NCBI GenBank assembly: GCA_965227875.1
Contig: OZ245783.1
Coordinates: forward strand, 3,410,001-3,474,000
Length of the DNA stretch: 64,000 nt
Direction: 5' to 3'
Source of the DNA: G965227875 sp965227875
Lineage (GTDB): Bacteria > Pseudomonadota > Alphaproteobacteria > Rhizobiales > JAJFHC01
The position numbers and the translations under genes were made by a program. Every line of letters starts with the position of its first letter. Position 1 is the stretch's first letter. This document shows, one piece after another, positions 44,290 to 53,035 of the stretch. A model generated the notes under the pieces. The model was given only the letters and a program-made list of their open reading frames with translations. It ran no database searches and was not told the DNA's origin.

Positions 44290-45039
44290 GTGCATCTGCC
44301 GGATCCGACGTTTCCGCCGCTGCTCTCCGGGTGCGCCGTCATGGGTGCGCCCGGCGCTTATGCCACCGCCCGGCAGAAGGTGGCGGACGGAACGGCCGGA
44401 GCCGGTGACGTGTTCTGGTCGACATCCGTGCACAGGCTGGATGTGGCCATCGTCCTGGAGCCGGAAGTGGAGACCCGCCGGGCCGTGCATATGTTGTTCG
44501 CGGCACTGGTCGCCTTCGGTGACAGTCTCGGAGCGCTCGGCCCGCCGGAAATGGGGCTCTATTACGAGTGGCCGGGGCGCATCCTGGTCAACGGGGCCCA
44601 TGTCGGCCAGGTCCGCATGGCGCTGCCATCCGATGCCACGACCGAGTCCGTTCCCGACTGGCTGGTCATCGGCCTCGATATCCGACTGAAATATGATCGC
44701 CGCACGGTCGAACCCGGCGAGGACGAGGGCAATACCGCACTCGAGGAAGAAGGGTGCGGCGACCTTACCCGGACGGATCTCGTGGAATCCTACTGCCGGC
44801 ACTTTCTGGTATGGATCAACACTTGGCAGCATGACGGCTTCCGACCCATCCACGAGGTCTGGACAGGTCGCATGACGGGCCGGACGGACCGGATCGATCT
44901 GGAACATGCCGGCCGGCGCCACCAGGGCGCATTCGTCGGGCTTGAAGAAGACGGCAATCTCCTGTTCCGGCCGGACGGTTCACAGGAGGTCCGCGTGCTC
45001 GACATCATCGACTCCGTGGACCGGGGCGCCACAGAATGA
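44290..45039 (+). CDS. Biotin/lipoate ligase-fold protein with degenerate active site
   Basis: Cytoplasmic protein of 249 residues aligning with biotin protein ligases by order of segments: ARQKVADGTAGAGDVFW (27-43, where ligases have GRGRRGRxW), LDVAIVLEPEV, YEWPGRILVNGAHVGQV (92-108, where ligases have KWPNDI..KKxxGIL) and FLVWINTWQHDGFRPIHEVW. The adenylate loop and the catalytic lysine are both replaced, so ligase chemistry is unlikely. It belongs to the biotin/lipoate-ligase-like family near FDH. GTG start; overlaps DUF6505 by 4 bp. It may bind an acyl group or a partner rather than attach biotin. Confidence 0.78.
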   Translation: MHLPDPTFPPLLSGCAVMGAPGAYATARQKVADGTAGAGDVFWSTSVHRLDVAIVLEPEVETRRAVHMLFAALVAFGDSLGALGPPEMGLYYEWPGRILVNGAHVGQVRMALPSDATTESVPDWLVIGLDIRLKYDRRTVEPGEDEGNTALEEEGCGDLTRTDLVESYCRHFLVWINTWQHDGFRPIHEVWTGRMTGRTDRIDLEHAGRRHQGAFVGLEEDGNLLFRPDGSQEVRVLDIIDSVDRGATE

Positions 45040-45521
45040 AGTTCCTCCGTGTCATCCGGTTCGACGGGTCCGACGATCACGTTTTCGAAACCGCTGCCCA
45101 GCCGGATGAAAGGGCGCTGCCGGGCGGATTCGCGTTCGCCGGGATAGGCGCGTCCGATCTCGTCGGCAAGACGCGCCAGGCCTTCGCGAACGGATTTCTC
45201 GGCGTGCCGTCCTTTGGCCGATCGACCTTCGCGGCGATATCCGAGATGACCGAGGCCGGGCACGAGGAGGTGGTGGACGCGCTCGCCCGCCACCTGCGGG
45301 ACCGGTACGGAGCGCCGTCATTGGAGGAAGCGCGGCGCGCAGCCCGTTCGGAAACGGCGTTCGTCCTGGAACTGTGCGAACGCGAGCCGGTGAACACCGT
45401 CTTCACGCTGCGTCGGGTTCTCGATGACGAGGGCGAGATCCGTGAGGAGTTCCGCATCATCACGCCGCCTTCGGAAACGGTTCATACGCGGGTCTGGGAG
45501 ATTGTCGACGGCGATGGCTGA
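45036..45521 (+). CDS. DUF6505 family protein
   Basis: Soluble protein of 161 residues starting MKFLRVIRFDGSDDHVF, with a mixed alpha/beta pattern and no signal peptide or metal motif. Name DUF6505 given by recognition. Starts in the ATGA overlap of the ligase-like gene and its stop overlaps the next start by 8 bp, so three genes are translationally coupled. Function unknown; likely acts with the ligase-like protein and DUF6352. Confidence 0.72.
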   Translation: MKFLRVIRFDGSDDHVFETAAQPDERALPGGFAFAGIGASDLVGKTRQAFANGFLGVPSFGRSTFAAISEMTEAGHEEVVDALARHLRDRYGAPSLEEARRAARSETAFVLELCEREPVNTVFTLRRVLDDEGEIREEFRIITPPSETVHTRVWEIVDGDG

Positions 45522-46527
45522 GTTCTGGAAATCATCGGGCTTTCACCTGCTTGAACCCGCGTCCGACGGAAAACTCGCCGTTACCGCGGACTACGTGCGC
45601 GCCTATCTCACCCGGCCCGAAGTGCATCCGGTTGACGAATCCTGCGCCAGCGAGGTGGCGCTCTTCGAAGCCCTCATGGCCGATCCCTTCCGTGCGGTGT
45701 CGAAACAGGAAACCGACGCGATCGAGGACGAGGACGCGCGATACAATTACCTTGTGGTCCTGAGGTTCCGCGACCTTCTGGCCTTCGCCGGAACCGTCGA
45801 GGCGGCCTATCTTTCCATTGCGCGCTCCAATGCGGTGAATGTCCCGCCCATATTCGTCGATCAGATGGTCCACGTGATCCTGCGAAACATCCTGAAGGAC
45901 ACGCATGATCCGATTCGCCTGCGGGCGGCCGAGGTCCTGTTTCGCGAGCAGAACGTCAGCACGGACGACGGCCGGGTTCTTCTCGCCGACGAGGAAATCG
46001 TGGAAATGCATGCCGCGACCGGCGGACTCGGTGGTCTCGGGCAATTGCTGGTCGAGAGCAACACGCCCATGCGCCAGGTCGAACTGGACGTGCTCGACGA
46101 GGACAACAAACAGATCTACTGGGACCGCAGTGAACGGTTCGACACGGTCGTCGACATCCGCTTCACCCAGCCGGCGCTGGACGCCCTGGCGCGGGTGCTC
46201 GAGGCTTGGGTGATGCACTTCACCGGCCTGTCGGTGAGGGTGCAGCCCATGCAGCGCATCGACGACCAAAAGTGGACGTGGCACATCGGCCTCGACACGG
46301 AGGCCACGCGCATACTCAACGGGCTCTACCAGGGGCACGCGGTGGGCGCTGAAGACATGCAGCAGATCATCGCGCTTTTCAGGATGACGTTCCGGGATGC
46401 CTCGGTCACGATCCCGACGGTCGGCGCGCGCCCGGTCTATCTCGGGCTCGCCAAGACGAAGGCTGGAAAACTGAAGATGAAACCGCAGAACCTTCTGGTC
46501 AATCTGCCACTCGCCCAGGGCGGATAG
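45514..46527 (+). CDS. DUF6352 family protein
   Basis: Soluble protein of 337 residues beginning MAEFWKSSGFHLLE, with a helical N-terminal half and a C-terminal half that includes RDASVTIPTVGARPVYLGLA. No signal peptide, membrane helix or catalytic motif is apparent. The ATG overlaps DUF6505 by 8 bp. The family is linked to formate dehydrogenase regions; role unknown. DUF6352 is named from recognition, not a search. Confidence 0.72.
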   Translation: MAEFWKSSGFHLLEPASDGKLAVTADYVRAYLTRPEVHPVDESCASEVALFEALMADPFRAVSKQETDAIEDEDARYNYLVVLRFRDLLAFAGTVEAAYLSIARSNAVNVPPIFVDQMVHVILRNILKDTHDPIRLRAAEVLFREQNVSTDDGRVLLADEEIVEMHAATGGLGGLGQLLVESNTPMRQVELDVLDEDNKQIYWDRSERFDTVVDIRFTQPALDALARVLEAWVMHFTGLSVRVQPMQRIDDQKWTWHIGLDTEATRILNGLYQGHAVGAEDMQQIIALFRMTFRDASVTIPTVGARPVYLGLAKTKAGKLKMKPQNLLVNLPLAQGG

Positions 46528-46541
46528 GAGTGGCCGGTCCG

Positions 46542-46841
46542 ATGAACAGACCCGATCGCAGCGAAGACAGCTTTCTCGATGGTGCCGGCGCTAGGCTGTG
46601 CGCCCTCGTGGTCCTTGCAGGAGCCGTGGCTGTCATTGCCTGGCATCATCGCAACGACCTTTTCCCCCCGGATGCCGAGCCGCAGGCGGCGCTCAATCCG
46701 GAATTCGTGAAATGCCGGGACGAGCGCACGGCCCAGGTCGACAAGATGCTCAGCGACGGCGTCATCACCCAAGAGCAGCACGGCCAGTTCGCCGGCCGCG
46801 CGATCGCCTTCTGCACCGACCGTTTCCCTCCCGACCAGTGA
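46542..46841 (+). CDS. Small single-helix membrane protein
   Basis: Protein of about 99 residues with one hydrophobic helix near residues 20-37 and a periplasmic tail with two cysteines (KCRDERTAQ and AFCTDRFP) that may pair. A GTG 12 bases upstream is the alternative start. GGAG lies ahead of the ATG. It follows DUF6352 by 14 bp. No family recognised. Confidence 0.65.
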   Translation: MNRPDRSEDSFLDGAGARLCALVVLAGAVAVIAWHHRNDLFPPDAEPQAALNPEFVKCRDERTAQVDKMLSDGVITQEQHGQFAGRAIAFCTDRFPPDQ

Positions 46842-46881
46842 CGCGGCAGGAAAGGGCACGCCGCTGCGGCGACCGAGCCGG

Positions 46882-48957
46882 TCAGTCGTCTTCGGTCAGG
46901 AAGTCCTCGACACGCAGTTCCCCGACCGACGACTTGCCCGACTTCGCGGCCTCCTCGAGCGCGAGGTAGTCGTCCGTGGTTCGCACACGGGGGCGGCTTC
47001 CCATGGCCATGGGGTCGTTGCCGCCTTCCGCCTGGGCCGCGACACGGCAGTCGTCGCACATCTTTATGAGCTCGATCGTGTCCGCGTTCCTGTACATCGA
47101 GTGGGTGCCGCCGAGCCTTTCAAGAATATGCTCCACGGTGCTCTTCGTGCCGAAGGGCTTGCCGCACCGGACGCATTCGAACGGATCTTCCTCGTTGAGG
47201 ATCGTCGCATCCAGGGCCTGAGGCGTCAGGTCGAGCCGCGGTTCGAGGCGGATCACGTTTTCCGGACAGGTATTGCGGCACAGACCGCACTGGACGCAGG
47301 CCTGCTCGATGAACCGGACCTGTGGACGGTCCGGGTTGTCGTGCAGCGCGTCCGCCGGGCAGGCGCTTACGCAGGCGAGACAGAGCGTGCAGCCTTCGGT
47401 GTCGATGCTGATGCGGCCATAGGGTGCGCCGTCGGGTAGCGGTATCTGCTGCTGCGGTGCTGGTGCGGCTTCGTTCAGGAGCGCGAACGCGGCCCGGGCG
47501 ATGGTCCGTTTGCCGCCGGAGAGCGCGAATGCCGGCGTCCGGATATCTCCGGGAATCTCCTCGCCCCAAAGTGCGTCCTCCAGACGTTCCGGGTCGGCCT
47601 CCACCAGGATGCGGGCGCGGGGCGCTTCGCCATACCCCATGGCCCCCAGCAGTCGGTTGAGGAGCGTCGCCTCGGCCTCGAGCCCGGCCAGTTCCTCGGC
47701 CTGCTCGGGCGAGGCGAGTACGGTGATCCGCCGGGCGCCCGCAGCGATTATCGACGCCATCGCCTCGTGGCCGAGGCTTGTTACCTCGTTCAGCGCGAAG
47801 GGCAGGACATTTGCCGGAAGACCCCGACCGTACCGCGCACTGGCGGACATGAGCTGAAGGCCGTGCCGGTTGTCATGGACGAGCACTTCCGTCTCCGTGC
47901 CACCTGCGGACCTGAAGGTCGACAGCAGTGTCCGGGCCCTTCCGATGACATCCTCGCGCGGCGGGTAGGCATAGGATACCGCCCCTGTCGGACATACGGA
48001 CGAACACGAACCGCAGCCGCCGCATATGCCGGGATCCACGGATATCAGGTCGCCCTGGTCCTCGATCGCCGAAGCCGGGCAGACATCCAGACAGCGGGTG
48101 CACCCGGTCTGGCCGCTTCTGCCATGGGCGCACAGGTCGCTTCGATAGGTCACGTAGAGCGGTTTTTCGAACTCGCCCACCAGTTCGGAGATCTCGAACA
48201 GCGCGTCCGAGACGGCGGACGGATGTCGCGGGTCGACACTGAAGTAACCCTCGCGATGGCGCGGCGACGAGAAGAGCGGCGGATTTCCGGTCAGGTCGAG
48301 TATGAGATCGCAGGTGGACGTGGCGCCGTCGCGCGGCATCAGGAATTCAAGCTGGCGGCGCGAAGACGCCACCATCGGGGCATACCCGTCGACGGTGATC
48401 TCGAATGCGCCGAACCGTCCCGTGGCCGCGCTGATACGGCCTGCGAAAATGGGGACGTCGACGGATTCCGGCGGCATGGCATCCCCGGCATCGCTCAGAA
48501 GCAGGGTGACGCTGAGCCGCGAGGCGAGCCTGGTGGCGGCATCGAGCGCGGTCTGCCCCGCGCCGTAGACGAGGCATGTGCCCTCGGACTTGAGGGATGT
48601 CATGCCGGCCGGCGTCACGTTCACGCACGCTTCGGCCAGCAGGGCGGCGATCTTGGCGCCCGCCGACGCGCCATCCTCGCTCCAGCCGGCTCGTTCGCGG
48701 ATGTTGACGAAGGATAGCGTGTCGCCCCGGCCGTTCTCCTCGGCGATCTCCCGGAAGAGGGGGGCTTCCTGCGTGCAAGCGACGAGGAGGGGACGGTCCT
48801 GTCCGAGTGCGGCCTCATATCTCGCGATCTCGGTCCGGCAGAGATGGCTGTGGACCTTCAGCGGATCGCATCCGAGCGCGGCGCCCAGGCGGTCGCCATC
48901 GATAGACATGGTGCGTTCGCAATTGCACACCATGATTTCCTGCGCGCCGGCTGCCAT
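46882..48957 (-). CDS. Multi-cluster 4Fe-4S protein with HdrA-like N-terminus
   Basis: Protein of 691 residues. The N-terminal 70 residues have Cys11, Cys13, Cys30, Cys40 and Cys61 (CNC, HLCR and ACTQEAPLF), recalling the HdrA N-terminal Fe-S domain. A nucleotide-like YGAGQTA segment follows (131-137). Four ferredoxin-type motifs occur at about 276-293, 312-322, 523-533 and 554-564, then CxxC pairs at 595-598 and 634-637 (zinc-like). It is a soluble electron carrier/adaptor with possible NAD(P)- or flavin-binding region. ATG has GGAG upstream. It faces DUF3305 across a 164-bp divergent region and converges on the TM protein gene. Confidence 0.82.
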   Translation of the reverse strand: MAAGAQEIMVCNCERTMSIDGDRLGAALGCDPLKVHSHLCRTEIARYEAALGQDRPLLVACTQEAPLFREIAEENGRGDTLSFVNIRERAGWSEDGASAGAKIAALLAEACVNVTPAGMTSLKSEGTCLVYGAGQTALDAATRLASRLSVTLLLSDAGDAMPPESVDVPIFAGRISAATGRFGAFEITVDGYAPMVASSRRQLEFLMPRDGATSTCDLILDLTGNPPLFSSPRHREGYFSVDPRHPSAVSDALFEISELVGEFEKPLYVTYRSDLCAHGRSGQTGCTRCLDVCPASAIEDQGDLISVDPGICGGCGSCSSVCPTGAVSYAYPPREDVIGRARTLLSTFRSAGGTETEVLVHDNRHGLQLMSASARYGRGLPANVLPFALNEVTSLGHEAMASIIAAGARRITVLASPEQAEELAGLEAEATLLNRLLGAMGYGEAPRARILVEADPERLEDALWGEEIPGDIRTPAFALSGGKRTIARAAFALLNEAAPAPQQQIPLPDGAPYGRISIDTEGCTLCLACVSACPADALHDNPDRPQVRFIEQACVQCGLCRNTCPENVIRLEPRLDLTPQALDATILNEEDPFECVRCGKPFGTKSTVEHILERLGGTHSMYRNADTIELIKMCDDCRVAAQAEGGNDPMAMGSRPRVRTTDDYLALEEAAKSGKSSVGELRVEDFLTEDD

Positions 48958-49121
48958 TCAAGTCTCCAATTCAGTGTCTGAAACCGTGTTTATAGCCGGT
49001 TTCGGAAGCGACCAAAGATCGCAGAATCGTGCGTTGCTTGTCCATCGCGATTTCGTAATGTGGTTTGACCGCCGCCGGAGTTTACCGTGTAATCCGGTGG
49101 CATTCACACGGGCCCGGGAAC

Positions 49122-49685
49122 ATGGAAATCAGTCAGTCGATCGATGTCGGCGTCGTCGTCGAACGCCGGGTGTCGGACCATCCGTGGCAGGACTGGTCAT
49201 GGCGCCCCGTGGCGGTGATCCCGGGCGCGCGTCCGACGGCCAGATGGGAAGTCCTGCGCGAGGACGAAAAGGCAACTGTCTTTCATGCAGCCACCCTGCC
49301 TCTCGAACTCTACAGGACCGATACCGAGAGTTATCTCACCGCCCTGAGCGCAACGGTTCCGAGCGTTTTCGTCATTCTGCGCAAGGACGAAGACGACGAA
49401 GACGAGGAAACCGACGAGCCGTTCGCCGTCCATCTCGTGACCGCGTCTGCCTACGAAGCCCAGGATTACCTCGACTCGGGCGAGGATATCGTCGAAGCTG
49501 TGCCCATGCCCGACGATCTGGTGGCCTGGGTCCGGGACTTCGTCGACCGCCACCACGTCGAGGAGAAATTCGTCAAGCGCAAGCGGGATCGCGTCGATAT
49601 CGAGGCGCCGAAATTCGGGCAGGAACCGCTTGTCGAACTGCGCCGCAGGATGAAGGCGGACGCCGGGAACGATCGCAATGACTGA
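49122..49685 (+). CDS. DUF3305 family protein
   Basis: Soluble acidic protein of 187 residues starting MEISQSIDVGVVVERR, with WRPVAVIPGARP and a late EFVKRKRDRVDIEAPKFGQEPL. I recognise DUF3305, a family found with DUF3306 beside formate dehydrogenase genes. No catalytic motif. It overlaps DUF3306 by 8 bp, so they are co-translated. Function unknown; the pairing suggests an accessory complex. Confidence 0.75.
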   Translation: MEISQSIDVGVVVERRVSDHPWQDWSWRPVAVIPGARPTARWEVLREDEKATVFHAATLPLELYRTDTESYLTALSATVPSVFVILRKDEDDEDEETDEPFAVHLVTASAYEAQDYLDSGEDIVEAVPMPDDLVAWVRDFVDRHHVEEKFVKRKRDRVDIEAPKFGQEPLVELRRRMKADAGNDRND

Positions 49686-50346
49686 AAGGGATGATGACGG
49701 CTTCCTCTCGCGCTGGTCCAAGCGAAAGCGCGACGTGCAGGCCGGTGTCGCGCAGGATGAAGCGCCGGAGAACCACGATGTCGCCCTGGCAGTGGAAAAC
49801 GAGGCGAATCTCGCACCCGTGGACAACACTGACGCCGAAAACGCGGCGGAGACGGAAGAGGACATCCCCGAGGAACTGGCCGGGATCGACATCGACAAGC
49901 TCGACTATGATTCCGATTTTACGGTCTTCATGAAGGAGAACGTGCCGGAAGTGCTCAAGCGCCAGGCGCTGAGACAGCTCTGGCGGTCAAACCCCATCCT
50001 CGCGAATGTCGACGGCCTGAACGACTACGACACCGACTTCACGGACGCGGCGATGGTCATGAAGGGCATGCAGAGCGCCTACCAGGTGGGCAAGGGCTAT
50101 TTCACCGCCGAAGAGGAACCGGATCCCGAGGCGGACGTGGAATCCGCATCCGCGTCCACGGATGCCGGGACGCAATGTGAGGCCTCCGGGGCCGACGGCG
50201 AAGCGGCCGAAGCATCGCAAGCCGATCTGGATCGTTCCGCGAATGAGGACGACGCGAGCGATGACGTACGCACCGCCGCCGGTCCCGAATCGCCCGATGC
50301 CGGTGAGCCGGACCCCTTCGAGGCGGACGAGACGGAAGACGTCTAG
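49678..50346 (+). CDS. DUF3306 family protein
   Basis: Acidic, low-complexity protein of 222 residues. The N-terminal FLSRWSKRKRD and the central ALRQLWRSNPILANVDGLNDYDTDF are hallmarks of DUF3306. The C-terminal 80 residues are rich in Glu, Asp and Ala and probably disordered. The family occurs with FDH and DUF3305; function unknown. Confidence 0.78.
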   Translation: MTERDDDGFLSRWSKRKRDVQAGVAQDEAPENHDVALAVENEANLAPVDNTDAENAAETEEDIPEELAGIDIDKLDYDSDFTVFMKENVPEVLKRQALRQLWRSNPILANVDGLNDYDTDFTDAAMVMKGMQSAYQVGKGYFTAEEEPDPEADVESASASTDAGTQCEASGADGEAAEASQADLDRSANEDDASDDVRTAAGPESPDAGEPDPFEADETEDV

Positions 50347-50350
50347 CCCG

Positions 50351-51487
50351 ATGGCACGGGCGCTCCTGTTCACGCTTTTCATTCTGCTGATCGCGGGGCC
50401 CGGGCGCGCCGCGGACGAAAAAGACGTTTTCCTGGCCGCTGCGGCGGATGACAATGTCGGCATCCTCGTGGTGCTGCTCGACCGGGGCTTGTCGCCGAAT
50501 ACGGCCGGACGCGACGGCAGCACTGCGCTGGCTGTCGCCGCCGGTGCCGGTTCGCTGGGCGCGGTCCGGCTCCTGATCGACCGCGGAGCCGCGGTCGACC
50601 GGGCAAATGACGAAGGCTGGACGCCGCTCATGGAAGCCGCCTACCGGGGGCGTGCCGATGTGGCCCGCGAACTCCTTGCCGCAGGCGCCGATCCCGAAGC
50701 CGTTGAGAAGCGGAACGGCCAGACGGCGCTTCACGTCGCCGCGCGCGGGAGCGACCCGGGCGTCGTGGCGGGACTCGTCGATGCCGGCGCGAACCTGGAC
50801 GCCCGCACGCCGGCCGGTGCGACAGCGCTCCTGATCGCCCTGCAAAGCCGGAAGAAGGAAGCCGTGCAGATCGCCGGCGAACTGGTCGTTGCCGGCGCCG
50901 GCAAGGATCTCGCCGACGGGGCTGGCCGGACGCCGCTCATGGCGGCGGCGGAGACCGGTGACCGGACAAGACTCTCCTTCATGCTCGGCGTCGGGGCCGA
51001 TGCGGACAGGCAAGACGGTGAGGGAAACTCAGTCCTTTCGATCGTGGCGCGGCAGGGCAGGGACGACCTGCTCGAATTGCTTCTCGCCCGCGGAGCGAAA
51101 GTCACGGACGGCGGTATCTCGGCCTTCGCCCAGGCCGCTGCGGCGCGCTGCCTGCCGTGCATGACACGACTTCTCGCCGCGGGTGCACGGATCGACGGTC
51201 CGGGACCCGGCGGCCGGACCGCGCTCATATTCGCCGCGGGCAGCGGCTATGACGAGGTGGTCGAGTTCCTGCTCGATCGCGGCGCCGACCCTGACGGGAT
51301 CAACACCGAGGACGGCACGACGCCGCTTATGTGGGCGGCGAACGCCGGACAGGCACGGGCCGTCAGGAAGCTTCTCGATGCCGGCGCGCGAGTTTCCCGC
51401 ACCGCGAAAGACGGCTGGACCGCCACGCAGGCCGCGGAAATGGCCGGACACGACGATATCGTGAGAATGCTGGGCGACCGAATCTGA
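50351..51487 (+). CDS. Secreted ankyrin-repeat protein
   Basis: Protein of 378 residues with an N-terminal signal peptide (AGPGRAA cleavage zone near residue 21) and about ten ankyrin repeats (pattern DG.T.L..A...G....V..LL..GA). It would act in the periplasm as a binding scaffold. It starts 5 bp after DUF3306. Partner unknown; position in the FDH region suggests a link, but this is inferred. Confidence 0.85.
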   Translation: MARALLFTLFILLIAGPGRAADEKDVFLAAAADDNVGILVVLLDRGLSPNTAGRDGSTALAVAAGAGSLGAVRLLIDRGAAVDRANDEGWTPLMEAAYRGRADVARELLAAGADPEAVEKRNGQTALHVAARGSDPGVVAGLVDAGANLDARTPAGATALLIALQSRKKEAVQIAGELVVAGAGKDLADGAGRTPLMAAAETGDRTRLSFMLGVGADADRQDGEGNSVLSIVARQGRDDLLELLLARGAKVTDGGISAFAQAAAARCLPCMTRLLAAGARIDGPGPGGRTALIFAAGSGYDEVVEFLLDRGADPDGINTEDGTTPLMWAANAGQARAVRKLLDAGARVSRTAKDGWTATQAAEMAGHDDIVRMLGDRI

Positions 51488-51576
51488 GCGCCGCCGACCG
51501 GCGCGCGCTTCCGTAGCCGCGAGAAACCCTCTAGATTGCCGCCCTGACCAGTGGGACAGACAGGGATCATCTGCAC

Positions 51577-51867
51577 ATGAACAGACAGGAGCGCCGCGCC
51601 GCGCGGTCGGAAGGCGAACTCGACACCGCAGGCTTCCTCCGGATCGCGGACAGGTTCATTGACCTCGCCAACCGCGAGAACCGCAAGGCAAACGCCACCC
51701 AGCTCCACATGGCGTTCCTGTTCGCCTCCGCGCGATACAGCGCCTTCGTCGCGAAACATGTCACGGACGTGGACGACCACGAGGAATTCGTCAAGCACAT
51801 GACCGGGCAATACCAGGAAATGCTGCGTCAGCACCTGGCCGACGATAAACTCGGACGGCCGGAATAG
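51577..51867 (+). CDS. DUF3144 family protein
   Basis: Helical protein of 96 residues with FLRIADRFIDLANREN and ATQLHMAFLFASARYSAFV, as in DUF3144. No signal peptide or membrane helix. ATG 89 bp after the ankyrin gene and 3 bp before the protease gene. Function unknown. Confidence 0.8.
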   Translation: MNRQERRAARSEGELDTAGFLRIADRFIDLANRENRKANATQLHMAFLFASARYSAFVAKHVTDVDDHEEFVKHMTGQYQEMLRQHLADDKLGRPE

Positions 51868-51870
51868 AAG

Positions 51871-53007
51871 ATGGCGCTGGCCCGCTTGACCGGTTCCGCC
51901 CGGCGGCTCCTCGCTGCAGTCGCTTTATGCGCGGCGTTTGCCCCGGAAAGCGTTCAGGCGCAGGCGGCCTGCCGGGCGCCAGAGCCGGTCTGCGACAGGC
52001 TCGGTGCGGTCTTTGCCGTGTCCGCGTTCGATCCCGATGCCAGCGCCACGCGTATCGGCGAGACGTTGCTCGTCACCAACCGCCATGTGGTCGCGGACCG
52101 TCGCGAGGTGGACATCCGTCTTCCCGGCGGGGGTATGGTCAAGGGGCAGGTCGTACCGAGCGGTTTCGCCGCGGATCTCGTCCTCATCAGGGCCGATGGT
52201 CTCGGAGATGGCCCGGTCTTCGAACTCGGTGGCGGTTCGCTCGAAGGCGACCTGCATGTCGTCGGGTTCGACATCGGCCGGCGTGCGATCCGGGCCTATC
52301 CGCCCGGGCGCCGCATCACCGAGATCGCCGGGCTCCCCTATGCTCGCCTGCATCACTCCGCTTACACCCAGCCGGGAAACAGCGGTGGGGCTCTCGTGGA
52401 TACGGACGGCCGGCTCGTCGGCATCGCGGCGTCGGGCGGCGAGGGCCGGTTCGAGGCCATGCCTGTCGCGATGATCGAGGCGCTGCGGAACGCGAGCGGC
52501 CCGGACTTTGCGGCGCAGGACCGCGAACTCGGTGCTGCTTCGAAACAGTGCCTTTTGGCGACGTCGGGGGGCGGGGCCGGAAACCTCGATCCGGAGACGC
52601 TGCTGGCCGCGTGTCTTTCGAGCGGCAATCGCCAGCTCTTCGACCTTGCCGCCCAGGTTCTCGGCCGTGCCGGCAAATTCGATCTGGCGATCCGCGCCTC
52701 CTCCGAGGCCGTGGCCCGTGATCCCAACGCCATCAACAGCCGGTTGACGCTTGTCACAACGCTTCATTTCGCCGGCCGTTTCGAGGACGAGATCCCGCAT
52801 CTCGACTATCTCATGTCGGCGATACCCGAGGAGCCCTCGGTTGCCCGGTTCGCGATCCAGGCAGGCAAGTGGGCCGGAAACGATGCCGTCGCGCAGCGCG
52901 GTCTGGACCTCCTGCGCAAGCACAATCCCGCCCAGCTGCAGGCCGCGGAACGCTTTCTCGAAGCCGACATCCCGAGACCGAGACCGCGCACGGCGCCTGC
53001 TCAGTAG
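51871..53007 (+). CDS. Secreted trypsin-like protease with C-terminal TPR region
   Basis: Protein of 378 residues: signal peptide (about 1-31), chymotrypsin-fold domain with His in LLVTNRHVVADR, Asp in FAADLVLIRADG and Ser in QPGNSGGALVD, then TPR-like helices from about residue 205 (LFDLAAQVLGRAGKFDLAIRASSEAVARDPNAI). Likely a periplasmic protease with a protein-binding arm. Follows DUF3144 by 3 bp and converges on the DUF2189 gene. Confidence 0.82.
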   Translation: MALARLTGSARRLLAAVALCAAFAPESVQAQAACRAPEPVCDRLGAVFAVSAFDPDASATRIGETLLVTNRHVVADRREVDIRLPGGGMVKGQVVPSGFAADLVLIRADGLGDGPVFELGGGSLEGDLHVVGFDIGRRAIRAYPPGRRITEIAGLPYARLHHSAYTQPGNSGGALVDTDGRLVGIAASGGEGRFEAMPVAMIEALRNASGPDFAAQDRELGAASKQCLLATSGGGAGNLDPETLLAACLSSGNRQLFDLAAQVLGRAGKFDLAIRASSEAVARDPNAINSRLTLVTTLHFAGRFEDEIPHLDYLMSAIPEEPSVARFAIQAGKWAGNDAVAQRGLDLLRKHNPAQLQAAERFLEADIPRPRPRTAPAQ

Positions 53008-53035
53008 GTGTCGGACCGGACCCGGGGTTCCCGGT

